In this document: in pieces, positions 1 through 7,023 of the stretch | Numbering within the stretch: the stretch's first letter is position 1 | Layout: every line of letters starts with the position of its first letter | Assembly: GCA_964404075.1 (NCBI GenBank) | Contig: CAYOIM010000035.1 | Span: 1-8,961, forward strand | DNA: 8,961 bases | From: CAYTED01 sp964404075 | GTDB lineage: Bacteria; Patescibacteriota; Minisyncoccia; Moranbacterales; UBA1568 | Reading direction: 5' to 3' | Made by a program: the position numbers and the translations under genes | Notes under the pieces: model-generated | What the model saw: only the letters and a program-made list of their open reading frames with translations | Databases searched by the model: none | Told to the model about the DNA's origin: nothing

Positions 1-492
1 CTCAAATATCTCAATCTTCCGCTCCATTTCTGAAATACTCTCGATTTTCACGGTGGCATATTCCTTCGGCAATAACTCCTCGATACGCTTCGGCCATTCG
101 AGAAGAGTGACGCCCTCCGGGTCGCTGATCCACTCCTCAAATCCGATTTCGCGAAACTCCTTCGCGCCGAGGCGATAGGCGTCGGCATGGTAGACACGGC
201 GGATCAGAAGTCCGACTTCCAATTGGAAGTCGGACTTCTTGGAATGCAAGAACTTCTGATCCAGAAACTTCTCAGACTGTGGTAAATCATACTGTTTCAT
301 GAGAATGAAGGTCGGGCTCACGAACGGTTTCTCCGCGCCAAGCTCCTCGAGCAATCCCTGGATGAATGTCGTCTTGCCCGCACCGAGATCGCCCTCGAAA
401 CAGACGAGTGTTCCGGGTTTCACTTTGTGTGCGAAGTCCCTCCCGACCTCACGGGTTTCCTCGGCGGAGTGAGTGGTAAATGCTTGAGGCAT
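1..492 (-). CDS. tsaE: TsaE, tRNA t6A37 biosynthesis ATPase (3' end cut by the window)
   Basis: TsaE is the P-loop ATPase that works with TsaB and TsaD to place threonylcarbamoyl on A37 of ANN-decoding tRNAs in the cytoplasm. The frame is open for 164 codons from ATG at 492 and runs off the left edge. Visible marks are Walker A GDLGAGKTT (about residues 34-42), the family signature VSPTFIL, then YHADAYRL (usual form YHxDxYRL) and LLEWPKRI. Most TsaE proteins have only a few residues between SPTFxLxxxY and YHxDxYRL. Here there are about 31, encoded by a palindromic stretch (201-262) that keeps the frame. It is transcribed away from the DHH gene. No clear Shine-Dalgarno is seen. The family call is secure; whether the insert is tolerated is inference. 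Confidence 0.93.
   Translation of the reverse strand, partial: MPQAFTTHSAEETREVGRDFAHKVKPGTLVCFEGDLGAGKTTFIQGLLEELGAEKPFVSPTFILMKQYDLPQSEKFLDQKFLHSKKSDFQLEVGLLIRRVYHADAYRLGAKEFREIGFEEWISDPEGVTLLEWPKRIEELLPKEYATVKIESISEMERKIEIFE
201..262. repeat. Nested palindromic element inserted in frame in tsaE
   Basis: Positions 206-239 form a perfect 34-bp palindrome with 17-nt arms centred on AATT. It lies within a second inverted repeat, GGATCAGAAGT at 201-211 against ACTTCTGATCC at 252-262. The whole unit sits in the tsaE reading frame without a stop and coincides with residues that are extra relative to the family. This resembles a palindromic repeat that has invaded a gene as a peptide-coding insert, as Rickettsia palindromic elements do. 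That comparison is by analogy only. Confidence 0.75.
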
Positions 493-510
493 AGAGATCA
501 GCGACTATCG

Positions 511-545
511 AGCGGTCGTTCCGCTTTTTGAGCGGTGCGACCGCT
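511..545 (+). repeat. Intergenic hairpin repeat, copy A
   Basis: Outer arms AGCGGTCG (511-518) and CGACCGCT (538-545) enclose a 2-nt by 2-nt internal loop (TT/TG), inner arms CCGCT/AGCGG and a TTTTG loop. It lies in the 211-bp gap between the divergent tsaE and DHH genes, so it would be in the tsaE leader if tsaE is transcribed from further right. Four related copies occur later in the window. Confidence 0.75.
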
Positions 546-600
546 GATTGAAAGGATCTTATTCACAAATACTAAGCCATAAATCACAAAAATGCCATAT

Positions 601-629
601 TTGACTTCCGCTCCATATCTTGATACCGT
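601..629 (+). promoter_or_regulatory. Putative sigma70-type promoter of the DHH gene
   Basis: TTGACT (601-606), a 17-nt spacer and TACCGT (624-629), with TG one base before the -10 box (extended -10). Transcription would begin near 636, giving a leader of about 68 nt before ATG 704. The -10 hexamer is weak, so this is a moderate call. Confidence 0.45.
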
Positions 630-703
630 ACCCTCTTGCTTTATGGCAGTTTTCTCCTCGGTGCTATTGGAATTTGATATTTGGTATTTGAAATTTTCCT
701 AGT

Positions 704-1840
704 ATGTCCCTCACGCCCGAACAGCAATTCACCGACCTCCTCAACCGCGCGAAAGAGCCACTTATTCTCATCCCGCGGAATCCCTCTCTCGATATCCTCG
801 CAGGGGCTTTCGCCCTCGGGCACTTCTTCGGGGAGAGGAATTGCCACGCCACCATCGTCGGGGAACAGGTCAGCGAAAAGTCTGTGGCACTCACCTTCCT
901 CGCCCGACCAGAGACGATGCTCGATACACTGACCGGCGCGAGAGAATTCATCCTCGCCTTCAATACCGAGCGCAATCCCATCATCGGCGTACGGAGCGCG
1001 CAGGAGGAGAATGAATTCCGTGTCTATGTCACGCCGGAGCACGGCATCATCGACCCGCGCGACTTCTCTTTCGTTCCCGCCCACTTCAAGCACGACCTCG
1101 CCATCGTCCTCGGTGCCGCCGACAAGGAAGCGCTCGGCAGAACCTATACCGACAACCCGGACATCTTCTATGAGCTCCCCATCGTGAATATCGACTGCCA
1201 CGCCGATAACGAGCGATTCGCCCAGGTGAATCTCGTCGATATCACCGCTTCATCGGTATCCGAAATCATCGGAAGAATTTTACTCGAAAATATGAAGAAT
1301 GGGATCAATCCGATCATCGCCGAATGTCTCTACGCCGGCATCGTCGCCGCCACCGAAAGTTTCCAGAAGCAGAATACCCAGCCGAAAGCACTCGAAGTGA
1401 GCGGCAAACTCCTCGACCTCGGCGTCGATCAACAAAAAATCATCCGCGCCCTCTACCGGAACGATTCCCTCGCCCTCCTCAAGCTGTGGGGTCGCGCCAT
1501 GAGCACGATCCGCGAGAATGCCGCGCTCCACCTGGTCTCGACCACGATCACCGCCGAGGATATCGTCCAGTCCCGCGCCCATCCGGACATCCTCCCCACC
1601 GTCCTTTCCCGTATCAAGCGGCATTCCGCGACCGGGCAATACTTCCTCCTGCTCATCCCCGAAATTTCCGGCGGCACCACCGCCTATATCGAGGCGACCA
1701 ATGTCGATGCGCTCTTCCCCCTCCTCCAAAAACTCATCCCCAGGGAAACCATGGGAGAAACTTTTTCATTCTCGTTTCCGGAGCTCACCCCCGAAGAGAC
1801 CGAGGAACACATCCTCTCCCTCCTCATGCCAAAAAAGTAA
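704..1840 (+). CDS. DHH/NrnA-like protein with eroded metal-binding motifs
   Basis: The 378-aa protein has the layout of NrnA/RecJ-like DHH phosphoesterases, Mn-dependent enzymes acting on nanoRNA, pAp or cyclic dinucleotides. The N-terminal DHH half is recognisable at NPSLDILAGAFAL (26-38, usual NPDGDAxGSxxAL), NIDCHADN (162-169, usual NIDHHxxN), NLVDITASSVSEII (176-189) and AGIVAATESF (211-220, usual TGIxTDTGSF). The DHHA1-like half follows; a substrate-loop GGTT-like motif (323-326, GGTT) is present. Most metal ligands appear replaced: first Asp of motif I is S28, motif II lacks Asp at VLGAAD (135-140), DHH is DCH (164-166), and the motif IV Asp is A216. It is probably not a standard phosphodiesterase. 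ATG 704 is preceded by no Shine-Dalgarno. A terminator follows at 1880. Confidence 0.8.
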   Translation: MSLTPEQQFTDLLNRAKEPLILIPRNPSLDILAGAFALGHFFGERNCHATIVGEQVSEKSVALTFLARPETMLDTLTGAREFILAFNTERNPIIGVRSAQEENEFRVYVTPEHGIIDPRDFSFVPAHFKHDLAIVLGAADKEALGRTYTDNPDIFYELPIVNIDCHADNERFAQVNLVDITASSVSEIIGRILLENMKNGINPIIAECLYAGIVAATESFQKQNTQPKALEVSGKLLDLGVDQQKIIRALYRNDSLALLKLWGRAMSTIRENAALHLVSTTITAEDIVQSRAHPDILPTVLSRIKRHSATGQYFLLLIPEISGGTTAYIEATNVDALFPLLQKLIPRETMGETFSFSFPELTPEETEEHILSLLMPKK

Positions 1841-1879
1841 CATCTACTCCACGATCGTGGTGTTCGTGTAACATTTCCA

Positions 1880-1904
1880 AACAGCGGTTCAACCCCTGTT
1901 TTTT
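1880..1904 (+). terminator. Rho-independent terminator after the DHH gene
   Basis: AACAG (1880-1884) pairs with CTGTT (1896-1900), with an inner GG/CC and a TTCAA loop, followed by TTTT. It lies 40 bp after the stop codon and separates the DHH gene from pilB. A 12-bp perfect palindrome, CCACGATCGTGG, sits just upstream at 1849-1860. Confidence 0.6.
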
Positions 1905-1951
1905 GTTTCGTGTTTTCTTTCCATCTGGTCTCATCATTTTTTCCTGATATA

Positions 1952-1960
1952 TGCTAAAAT
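1952..1960 (+). promoter_or_regulatory. Extended -10 promoter element for pilB
   Basis: TGCTAAAAT is an extended -10 (TG, one base, TAAAAT). No convincing -35 is seen at the expected distance. It would start a transcript near 1967 with a pyrimidine-rich leader of about 95 nt running to ATG 2063. Confidence 0.4.
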
Positions 1961-2062
1961 GAATGAAAAGAATTGCAAAAAAAATTTCCTCGTTCTCTAT
2001 TCATCAACTTCGCACTTTCCTGCTTTTCTTTCCTCATCTCTATCATCTAACCTCTTCCTCAT

Positions 2063-5000
2063 ATGGTCCAAGTCATCCAAGGCGTACAGAGCGATGATCT
2101 CTCGAAAAAAGGAGAGAAACTCGATGAACAGCTCCAAAAAATCAAGACGGCCTCCATCGAAGAGACCGCTTCAAAGCTCGCCGCGGAGTCCGGTCTCGCC
2201 TATGCCGACCTCCACCTCTTCCCGATCCTCGCCGAAGATATCCGCCTCGTACCCGAAAAAGATGCAACTGAGTTGCAGATAGTCCTCTTCCAGCAAAGCG
2301 GGAAAACGGCTCATTTCGGCATATTGGAGCCAGGAAACGATGCCGCGAGAAACTCCATCCAGACGCTCTGCGAGCGAAACGGCTGGAAGCCGACGCTCCA
2401 TGTGATCTCGAGGCCGTCCTTCGACAAAGCGATCAGTATCTACCACGACGCCCCACTCATCAAAAGTCTCGACCTCATGCGCGTCTCGCTCACCGGAGCC
2501 GACCTCGAGAATTTCGAGAAGAATTTCGGCGTGCTCCTGAACATCGAACACACCTTTCAAAAAGTATCGACCTCGCAAGTTATCGAGACCATCCTCGCCG
2601 GAGCGAAGCAGATGCGCGCGAGCGACATCCACCTCGAACCCGAAGAGGAAGCGACGCGCCTGCGCTATCGTATCGACGGTGTCCTCCAGGACATCGGGAA
2701 ATTTCCGAAGTCGGTCTATCACCTCGCCACCTCGCGCATCAAGATGCTCGGCAAGATGCGCCTCAATGTCCGCGACCGCGCGCAGGACGGTCACTTTTTC
2801 ATCGACCTCGACGGCAAGCGCATCGACATCCGCGTCAACAGCATCCCGGGAAAATACGGGGAGAGCATCAACATGCGCCTCCTCTCCGCCGACAGCCTCG
2901 TCGCGAAAGTGGAAGACCTCGGACTCCGCGGTCTCGCCTACGAAGCCGTACGAACGGAAATCGCGAAACCGCACGGCATGATCCTCAATACCGGTCCCAC
3001 CGGTTCCGGCAAGACGACGACGCTCTATACCCTCCTCGGGCAGATGAATGAACCCGGCAACAAGATCATCACCATCGAAGACCCGATCGAATACTCGCTC
3101 AAAGGCATCGTCCAGACCGAAGTCGCCAAGGGCGGACAGTACACCTTCGCCGATGGTCTCCGCGCCATCGTCCGTCAGGATCCCGACATCATCCTCGTCG
3201 GCGAGATCCGCGATGAGGAAACCGCCGAGATCGCGGTGAACGCCGCATTGACCGGACACCTCGTCCTCTCCACCCTCCATGCCAACAGCGCCTCGGCCGC
3301 CGTCCCCCGTCTCCTCGAGCTCGGCATGAAGCGGGAACTCATCACCTCATCGGTCAATTGTTTCATCGCGCAGAGGCTCGTCCGCATCCTCTGTGATAAT
3401 TGCAAGACCTCCTACGAACCGGCGAAAGAGACCGTCGACTCGCTCAAGGAATTGATCGCCATCATCTCACCGAAATCCAAAGTCGACATCCCGAAAGAGA
3501 TTCCCGTCCTCTGGAAATCCGTCGGATGCGTACAATGCAACATGACCGGATTCCGCGGACGAAAAGGCATCTTCGAAGTCCTCCTCATGTCCCAACCGGT
3601 GACCCAGGTGATCAACGATCTCGGTACCGAAGACGCGATCCTCCGCACCGCGCTCGAAGACGGCATGGTCACCATGACGCAGGACGGTATCCTGAAATCG
3701 ATCGAAGGTCTCACCACGCTCGAGGAAGTATGGCGCGTCGCGGATCAGGCGGACATCCTCCGGGATATTTACAATGAACTCATGCCGAGCGCCCTCTCCC
3801 GCTCATCAGTCATCCCGACACCCCTCCTCGAAAAAGTGAAAGCGCATCTCGGCAACTTCACCGATTTCTCTGCGTTTACCAAGGAGCTCCCGCAGAATGA
3901 ATTCCTGCGCGCGATCTTCGCCGCCGCCCTCCTCCTCCGTGCCGGTGACATCCACCTGGAGCCGACCGACACCGAGGTTCTCGTGCGCCTCCGCATCGAC
4001 GGCATTCTCCAGACCATCACCACTTTCCCGAAAAATAATTATCCGGGCATCCTCGGTGAAGTGAAGCTCTGGGCCGGTCTGAAATCGGGCGAACAGGCGG
4101 GCGTCGTCGATGGACGATTCTCCATCTCCCTCGAAGAGCCATTCGAGCATATCACCAGCATACAGACCGATATCCGTCTCTCCATCATTCTCGGCGGTTT
4201 CGGTGAGACCTCCGTCATGCGGCTCCTTTCCAAGAATGCGGTAAAGCTCGAGCTCTCCTCACTCCATATCCGCAAAGAAAGTCTCGCGCGCATCGAGGCC
4301 GCCATACGGAAGCCAAACGGGATCATACTCAATACCGGTCCGACCGGTTCCGGCAAAACCACGACGCTCTACAGCATCCTCTCCGGGCTCAACAAGCCCG
4401 AGGTGAAGATCATCACCGTCGAAGATCCGATCGAATACCAGATGCCCGGCATCCTCCAAACGCAAGTGAATAATGCGGAGGGGTATTCCTTCGCACAGGC
4501 CCTGCGCGCGCTCCTCCGACAAAATCCCGACATCATGATGATCGGTGAAATCCGCGATGAGGAGACCGCGCAGATCGCCGTCCAGGCCGCGATCACCGGT
4601 CACCTCGTCCTCTCCACCCTCCATGCCAACAGCGCCGCCGGCGCCATCCCGCGCATGCTCAATATGGGCGTCACCGGAGACGACCTCGCCAATGCCGGCA
4701 ATTGCTTCATCGCGCAGAGACTTGTGCGACATCTCTGTGAGAATTGTCGCGAGGCAGTCACGCCGAATCCCGAGGAAGCCGAACTCATCGGAAAGTACCT
4801 CGCGAAGCTCACTCCCGCCTCCGGCATCGAGAAACCAAGCGCGGAGAAAATCTACAAGGCGAAAGGGTGCGAGAAGTGCAACGGCACGGGGTACACCGGA
4901 CAGATCGTCCTCTCCGAAGCGCTCACCGTGGATCATGACATCGAGGAACTCATCGCGCGCGGCGCCCTCGCTTCCGAGATAGAGGCAAAGGCGATCGAGA

Positions 5001-5092
5001 GTGGCATGGTGAGCCTCGCCCAAGATGGCATCCTCGCCGCGCTCGAAGGTCGCACCACCCTCTCCGAAGTGAATCGCGTGACGGAAGAGTGA
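2063..5092 (+). CDS. pilB: Tandem PilB/GspE: two type IV pilus assembly ATPase modules in one chain
   Basis: PilB/GspE ATPases power pilin polymerisation from the cytoplasmic face; normal members are about 550 aa and act as hexamers. This one has 1009 aa. Residues 1-165 resemble the T2SSE N-terminal domain. Module 1 (about 170-560) has ASDIHLEP and RYRIDG, Walker A GPTGSGKTTT (311-320), Asp box ITIEDPIEY (336-344), Walker B region with GEIRDEE (380-386), His box TGHLVLSTLHANSA (397-410) and Cys pairs C444/C447 and C489/C492. Module 2 (about 610-1009) repeats every motif: Walker A 759-768, Asp box 784-792, GEIRDEE 828-834, His box 845-858, Cys pairs C892/C895 and C936/C939. The spacing is exactly 448 residues at Walker A and the His box. 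Both modules look able to bind ATP. The N2-like part of module 2 is divergent, with GVVDGRF where module 1 has RAQDGHF. No second N-terminal domain precedes module 2. Standalone tfp gene order is not visible here. Confidence 0.95.
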   Translation: MVQVIQGVQSDDLSKKGEKLDEQLQKIKTASIEETASKLAAESGLAYADLHLFPILAEDIRLVPEKDATELQIVLFQQSGKTAHFGILEPGNDAARNSIQTLCERNGWKPTLHVISRPSFDKAISIYHDAPLIKSLDLMRVSLTGADLENFEKNFGVLLNIEHTFQKVSTSQVIETILAGAKQMRASDIHLEPEEEATRLRYRIDGVLQDIGKFPKSVYHLATSRIKMLGKMRLNVRDRAQDGHFFIDLDGKRIDIRVNSIPGKYGESINMRLLSADSLVAKVEDLGLRGLAYEAVRTEIAKPHGMILNTGPTGSGKTTTLYTLLGQMNEPGNKIITIEDPIEYSLKGIVQTEVAKGGQYTFADGLRAIVRQDPDIILVGEIRDEETAEIAVNAALTGHLVLSTLHANSASAAVPRLLELGMKRELITSSVNCFIAQRLVRILCDNCKTSYEPAKETVDSLKELIAIISPKSKVDIPKEIPVLWKSVGCVQCNMTGFRGRKGIFEVLLMSQPVTQVINDLGTEDAILRTALEDGMVTMTQDGILKSIEGLTTLEEVWRVADQADILRDIYNELMPSALSRSSVIPTPLLEKVKAHLGNFTDFSAFTKELPQNEFLRAIFAAALLLRAGDIHLEPTDTEVLVRLRIDGILQTITTFPKNNYPGILGEVKLWAGLKSGEQAGVVDGRFSISLEEPFEHITSIQTDIRLSIILGGFGETSVMRLLSKNAVKLELSSLHIRKESLARIEAAIRKPNGIILNTGPTGSGKTTTLYSILSGLNKPEVKIITVEDPIEYQMPGILQTQVNNAEGYSFAQALRALLRQNPDIMMIGEIRDEETAQIAVQAAITGHLVLSTLHANSAAGAIPRMLNMGVTGDDLANAGNCFIAQRLVRHLCENCREAVTPNPEEAELIGKYLAKLTPASGIEKPSAEKIYKAKGCEKCNGTGYTGQIVLSEALTVDHDIEELIARGALASEIEAKAIESGMVSLAQDGILAALEGRTTLSEVNRVTEE

Positions 5093-5109
5093 GACGATGA
5101 AATGAAAAC
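4996..5109 (+). repeat. Left copy of the direct repeat (pilB 3' end)
   Basis: Positions 5026-5109 are identical to 7141-7224 (84 of 84). A further match, CGAGAGTGGCAT, lies at 4996-5007 and 7129-7140, with 18 nt (5008-5025) missing from the right copy. Similarity continues into the hairpin repeat that follows each copy (5111-5121 equals 7226-7236). This copy contains the real C-terminus and stop of pilB. Confidence 0.9.
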
Positions 5110-5168
5110 GGCCGGTCGTTCTACTTTTTGAGCGGCTTGTCTGTCTACGGCATGGTACGACCGCTGTT
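5105..5168 (+). repeat. Intergenic hairpin repeat, copy B (with internal insertion)
   Basis: CCGGTCGT (5112-5119) pairs with ACGACCG (5158-5164, one base shorter) around CTTTTTGAGCGG. Relative to copies A and C there are about 20 extra bases before the closing arm, and the inner CCGCT arm is altered to CTACT. It starts 13 bp after the pilB stop and is followed by a T-rich stretch, so it may serve as a transcript end. Confidence 0.65.
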
Positions 5169-5201
5169 TATTTTCTTTAATTGATTTCGCATTCAATATA
5201 T

Positions 5202-5525
5202 ATGAAGAAAGAGCTCTGGGGACTCCTATTTTCACCCGTATTTGCGCAGTGGAATACTGGTGATTTTGGTGGCTCTGCTATATGTGGCCCGAGTACTACT
5301 GATATTGTGATTGCTATTTTATTATTGGTTTTTCTGATGGCTAGCGCTATTATCCTTATTTTCTTTATCACCATGCACTTTCAAAACAAAACAAAGCTCG
5401 CTCAAAAGCCTAAACATAAAACAAAAAAAATCATGACCTATGTTCTTATGGGTATTTTAGGGATAGTCGTATGGGTTTTAATTTTTTACCCAACAAGCAT
5501 ATTCTTTTCTCAGGCATGTGCCTGA
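5202..5525 (+). CDS. Small membrane protein with two transmembrane helices
   Basis: This is a 107-aa hypothetical protein from ATG 5202; an in-frame TTG at 5181 would add seven residues with no benefit. The N-terminus (MKKELWGLLFSPVFAQ) looks like a short signal peptide. Hydrophobic helices are at about 34-58 and 77-103, joined by a Lys-rich loop (62-76) that should lie in the cytoplasm. Two cysteines occur, C28 near the outer face before helix 1 and C105 near the C-terminus. Base composition is AT-richer than pilB, and it lies inside the segment bracketed by direct repeats. The topology is loosely like VirB2/TrbC pilins, but I see no family motif and do not assign one. It ends in TGA TAA. 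Confidence 0.6.
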   Translation: MKKELWGLLFSPVFAQWNTGDFGGSAICGPSTTDIVIAILLLVFLMASAIILIFFITMHFQNKTKLAQKPKHKTKKIMTYVLMGILGIVVWVLIFYPTSIFFSQACA

Positions 5526-5570
5526 TAATATTTTTCTGAAATTTTCACAAATAAAAACGGGACATTATCA

Positions 5571-5741
5571 GTGACAAATCCTACTGCGCACGGCGCCCTC
5601 ACGAGTGTGAATGGTATGACTTACAATGAGGGTGATTTGCTCCATACTTCGTATAGGGCGATTTGTAATAATGGTTCATATATTTTCGATTCATGCGCAT
5701 TTTATTATCAGCCAGCCACACCTCCAGATGAGCTTGGATGA
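5571..5741 (+). pseudogene. Possible remnant of a secreted protein gene, interrupted by TGA
   Basis: From GTG 5571 the frame reads 56 codons to TGA 5739-5741. The composition looks protein-like (VTNPTAHGALTSVNG, then CNNGSYIFDSCAFYYQPA and PPDELG), with two Cys and many Asn, Tyr and Ser, as in extracellular domains. It stays open upstream to 5529 and is readable past the TGA (SQDSWGKDSNHDDGGYH) to about 5815. It is in the same phase as the preceding membrane gene, which ends in TGA TAA. It could be a tiny gene, a decayed C-terminal part of a longer gene, or chance. No family is recognised. Confidence 0.35.
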
Positions 5742-5818
5742 TCTCAAGATTCCTGGGGAAAAGACAGCAATCATGACGACGGGGGATATCATAGGGTGAG
5801 TCAACAATGCTCTGTATC

Positions 5819-5843
5819 GAAACCCAGTCGGACTGAAGACAAT
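5819..5843 (+). repeat. 25-nt repeat GAAACCCAGTCG family, copy 1
   Basis: Matches 8404-8428 at 24 of 25 positions and, inverted, 8549-8570 at 20 of 22. This copy ends 11 bp from the ATPase stop codon. A related inverted partner was not found next to it. Confidence 0.75.
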
Positions 5844-5854
5844 GTTCGTTATCC

Positions 5855-6976
5855 TCACAGAAAAAGTTTTTTCAAGTATTTTTCGGCGGTAACGATATCG
5901 CCGAGAGGAAGGGATTGTTCTCTTTTGAGACTTTTTACTATTTGCGTGCTTTTCAATCCATACTTTTCAGAAAAGTACTTCAGATTCTTATCAAGCGAAC
6001 TATCGGATGATTTCACCTCGATGATCTCCGCCACTTCACCATCTTCTGTCAAGGCAAAGTCCACCTCCTTGCCTTCTTTTGTTCGGATGTAATGAAGTCC
6101 GCACCGTATTCCGGTCGCGTCCTCTTTTGCGAAAGAGTGTTTCAGGAGAGAAAGCGCCGTGAAATTTTCAAATGTCGCGCCAGCATCGCCATCGACGAGT
6201 CCGGTATCAAAAAAATAAATTTTCGGTTCCTTGAGGATGGCCCTGGCGATATTTTTCGAGTATGGTGTCACGCGAAAAACGATAAAGAGCGCTTCCAAAA
6301 TCTCAATATATTTTTTGACCGTAAGCGGAGAAATCTGGACATCGAGAGCAATGGAAGAAAAAGAAATCGGTGAACCGACCCTCTGACGCAAAAGTTCGAA
6401 TATCATCTGAAGAGCGCGAAGGCTATGAACGGTTTCGAAGTCCAAAATATCCGTTCTGATCAATCCATCGACATACTGATTGCGCCACCGAGCGGCATCT
6501 TCTTTTGTTTTCGCCAATAGCGGTTCCGGAAATCCCCCTCTTTCAACCAGGTGGTCGAGAGAAATAGCCGGGTTGACATTTTTCAATTCGGCGAGAGAAA
6601 ACGGCAAGAGCCGATGAACAAAAAATCGTCCGGCAAGTGAGTCTCCCGCTCGCCTGAAAGTATCAAGTCGCGCGCTACCAGTTACCAGTATTTTCATCGT
6701 AGATGCCTTCGTATCGAAAACACCCTTCAAATAATTTTTCCAACCCTTCATCTTGTGGAGTTCGTCAAGAACAAGAAGCTCCGTATCATACGGCCATGAC
6801 TCGCTTTTCATAATGCGGCGGTCTTCGGCTCGATCATAATTAAGATACACCGAATTCTGGAAACATTCGCTGATTTGTCGGGAAAGCCATGTTTTCCCTA
6901 CTTGGCGAGGTCCGACCAAAAAAACCATCTTCTTCTCGAGGTCATGAATAATTCGCTCTCTCTGAGGTCTGTTCAT
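5855..6976 (-). CDS. AAA_14/DUF4143-type ATPase
   Basis: The protein has 373 aa from ATG 6976. Motifs in order are Walker A GPRQVGKT (22-29), Walker B LLVLDEL (67-73), TGSAR sensor (99-103), LAGRFFVHRLLPFS (114-127), GGFPEPL (147-153) and a winged-helix-like segment (about 200-235). The C-terminal DUF4143 part has YFFDTGL (254-260) and the restriction-endonuclease-like trace EVDF (304-307) followed by EVKSS (320-324). Such ATPases are widespread and often multicopy in archaea and CPR bacteria; their role is mostly unknown. The first in-frame ATG near the N-terminus, at 6997, overlaps the -10 box, so I prefer 6976; starts further up to 7360 would include low-quality sequence. It is convergent with the upstream membrane gene and lies inside the bracketed AT-rich segment. 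Confidence 0.9.
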   Translation of the reverse strand: MNRPQRERIIHDLEKKMVFLVGPRQVGKTWLSRQISECFQNSVYLNYDRAEDRRIMKSESWPYDTELLVLDELHKMKGWKNYLKGVFDTKASTMKILVTGSARLDTFRRAGDSLAGRFFVHRLLPFSLAELKNVNPAISLDHLVERGGFPEPLLAKTKEDAARWRNQYVDGLIRTDILDFETVHSLRALQMIFELLRQRVGSPISFSSIALDVQISPLTVKKYIEILEALFIVFRVTPYSKNIARAILKEPKIYFFDTGLVDGDAGATFENFTALSLLKHSFAKEDATGIRCGLHYIRTKEGKEVDFALTEDGEVAEIIEVKSSDSSLDKNLKYFSEKYGLKSTQIVKSLKREQSLPLGDIVTAEKYLKKLFL

Positions 6977-6995
6977 ATATTTTTCGTATATGTCC

Positions 6996-7023
6996 ATTAT
7001 ACATGATAATACAGAAAAGTCAA
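6996..7023 (-). promoter_or_regulatory. Promoter of the DUF4143 ATPase
   Basis: On the minus strand, TTGACT (7018-7023), a 16-nt spacer and a perfect TATAAT (6996-7001). Transcription would begin near 6989, leaving about a dozen nucleotides before ATG 6976. This is the reason for rejecting the ATG at 6997, which shares two bases with the -10 box. Confidence 0.65.

Larger units (their letters stand above)
5526..5854. other. 329-bp gap between the small membrane gene and the ATPase
   Basis: No intact gene of normal size is visible. The gap holds a possible coding remnant (5571-5741, with readable sequence past its TGA), then a 25-nt repeat (5819-5843) shared with 8404-8428, and the last bases before the ATPase stop codon. 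No strong terminator hairpin was seen for either convergent transcript. Confidence 0.6.

Noticed and set aside
511..545. Integron attC site
   Set aside because: It is an imperfect hairpin with unpaired bases, but it lacks the GTTRRRY/RYYYAAC core sites, and no integron integrase is in the window.
641..1201. Long minus-strand open frame opposite the DHH gene, and similar ones at 1280-1729, 2171-3280 and 4259-5023
   Set aside because: They are antisense to well-supported genes with GC-rich third positions, and show no domain motifs or plausible starts. They are shadows.
5529..5822. UGA read as glycine (genetic code 25)
   Set aside because: The stretch reads well across TGA 5739, but pilB, the small membrane protein and the ATPase all end sensibly at TGA, and glycine is encoded by GGN throughout.
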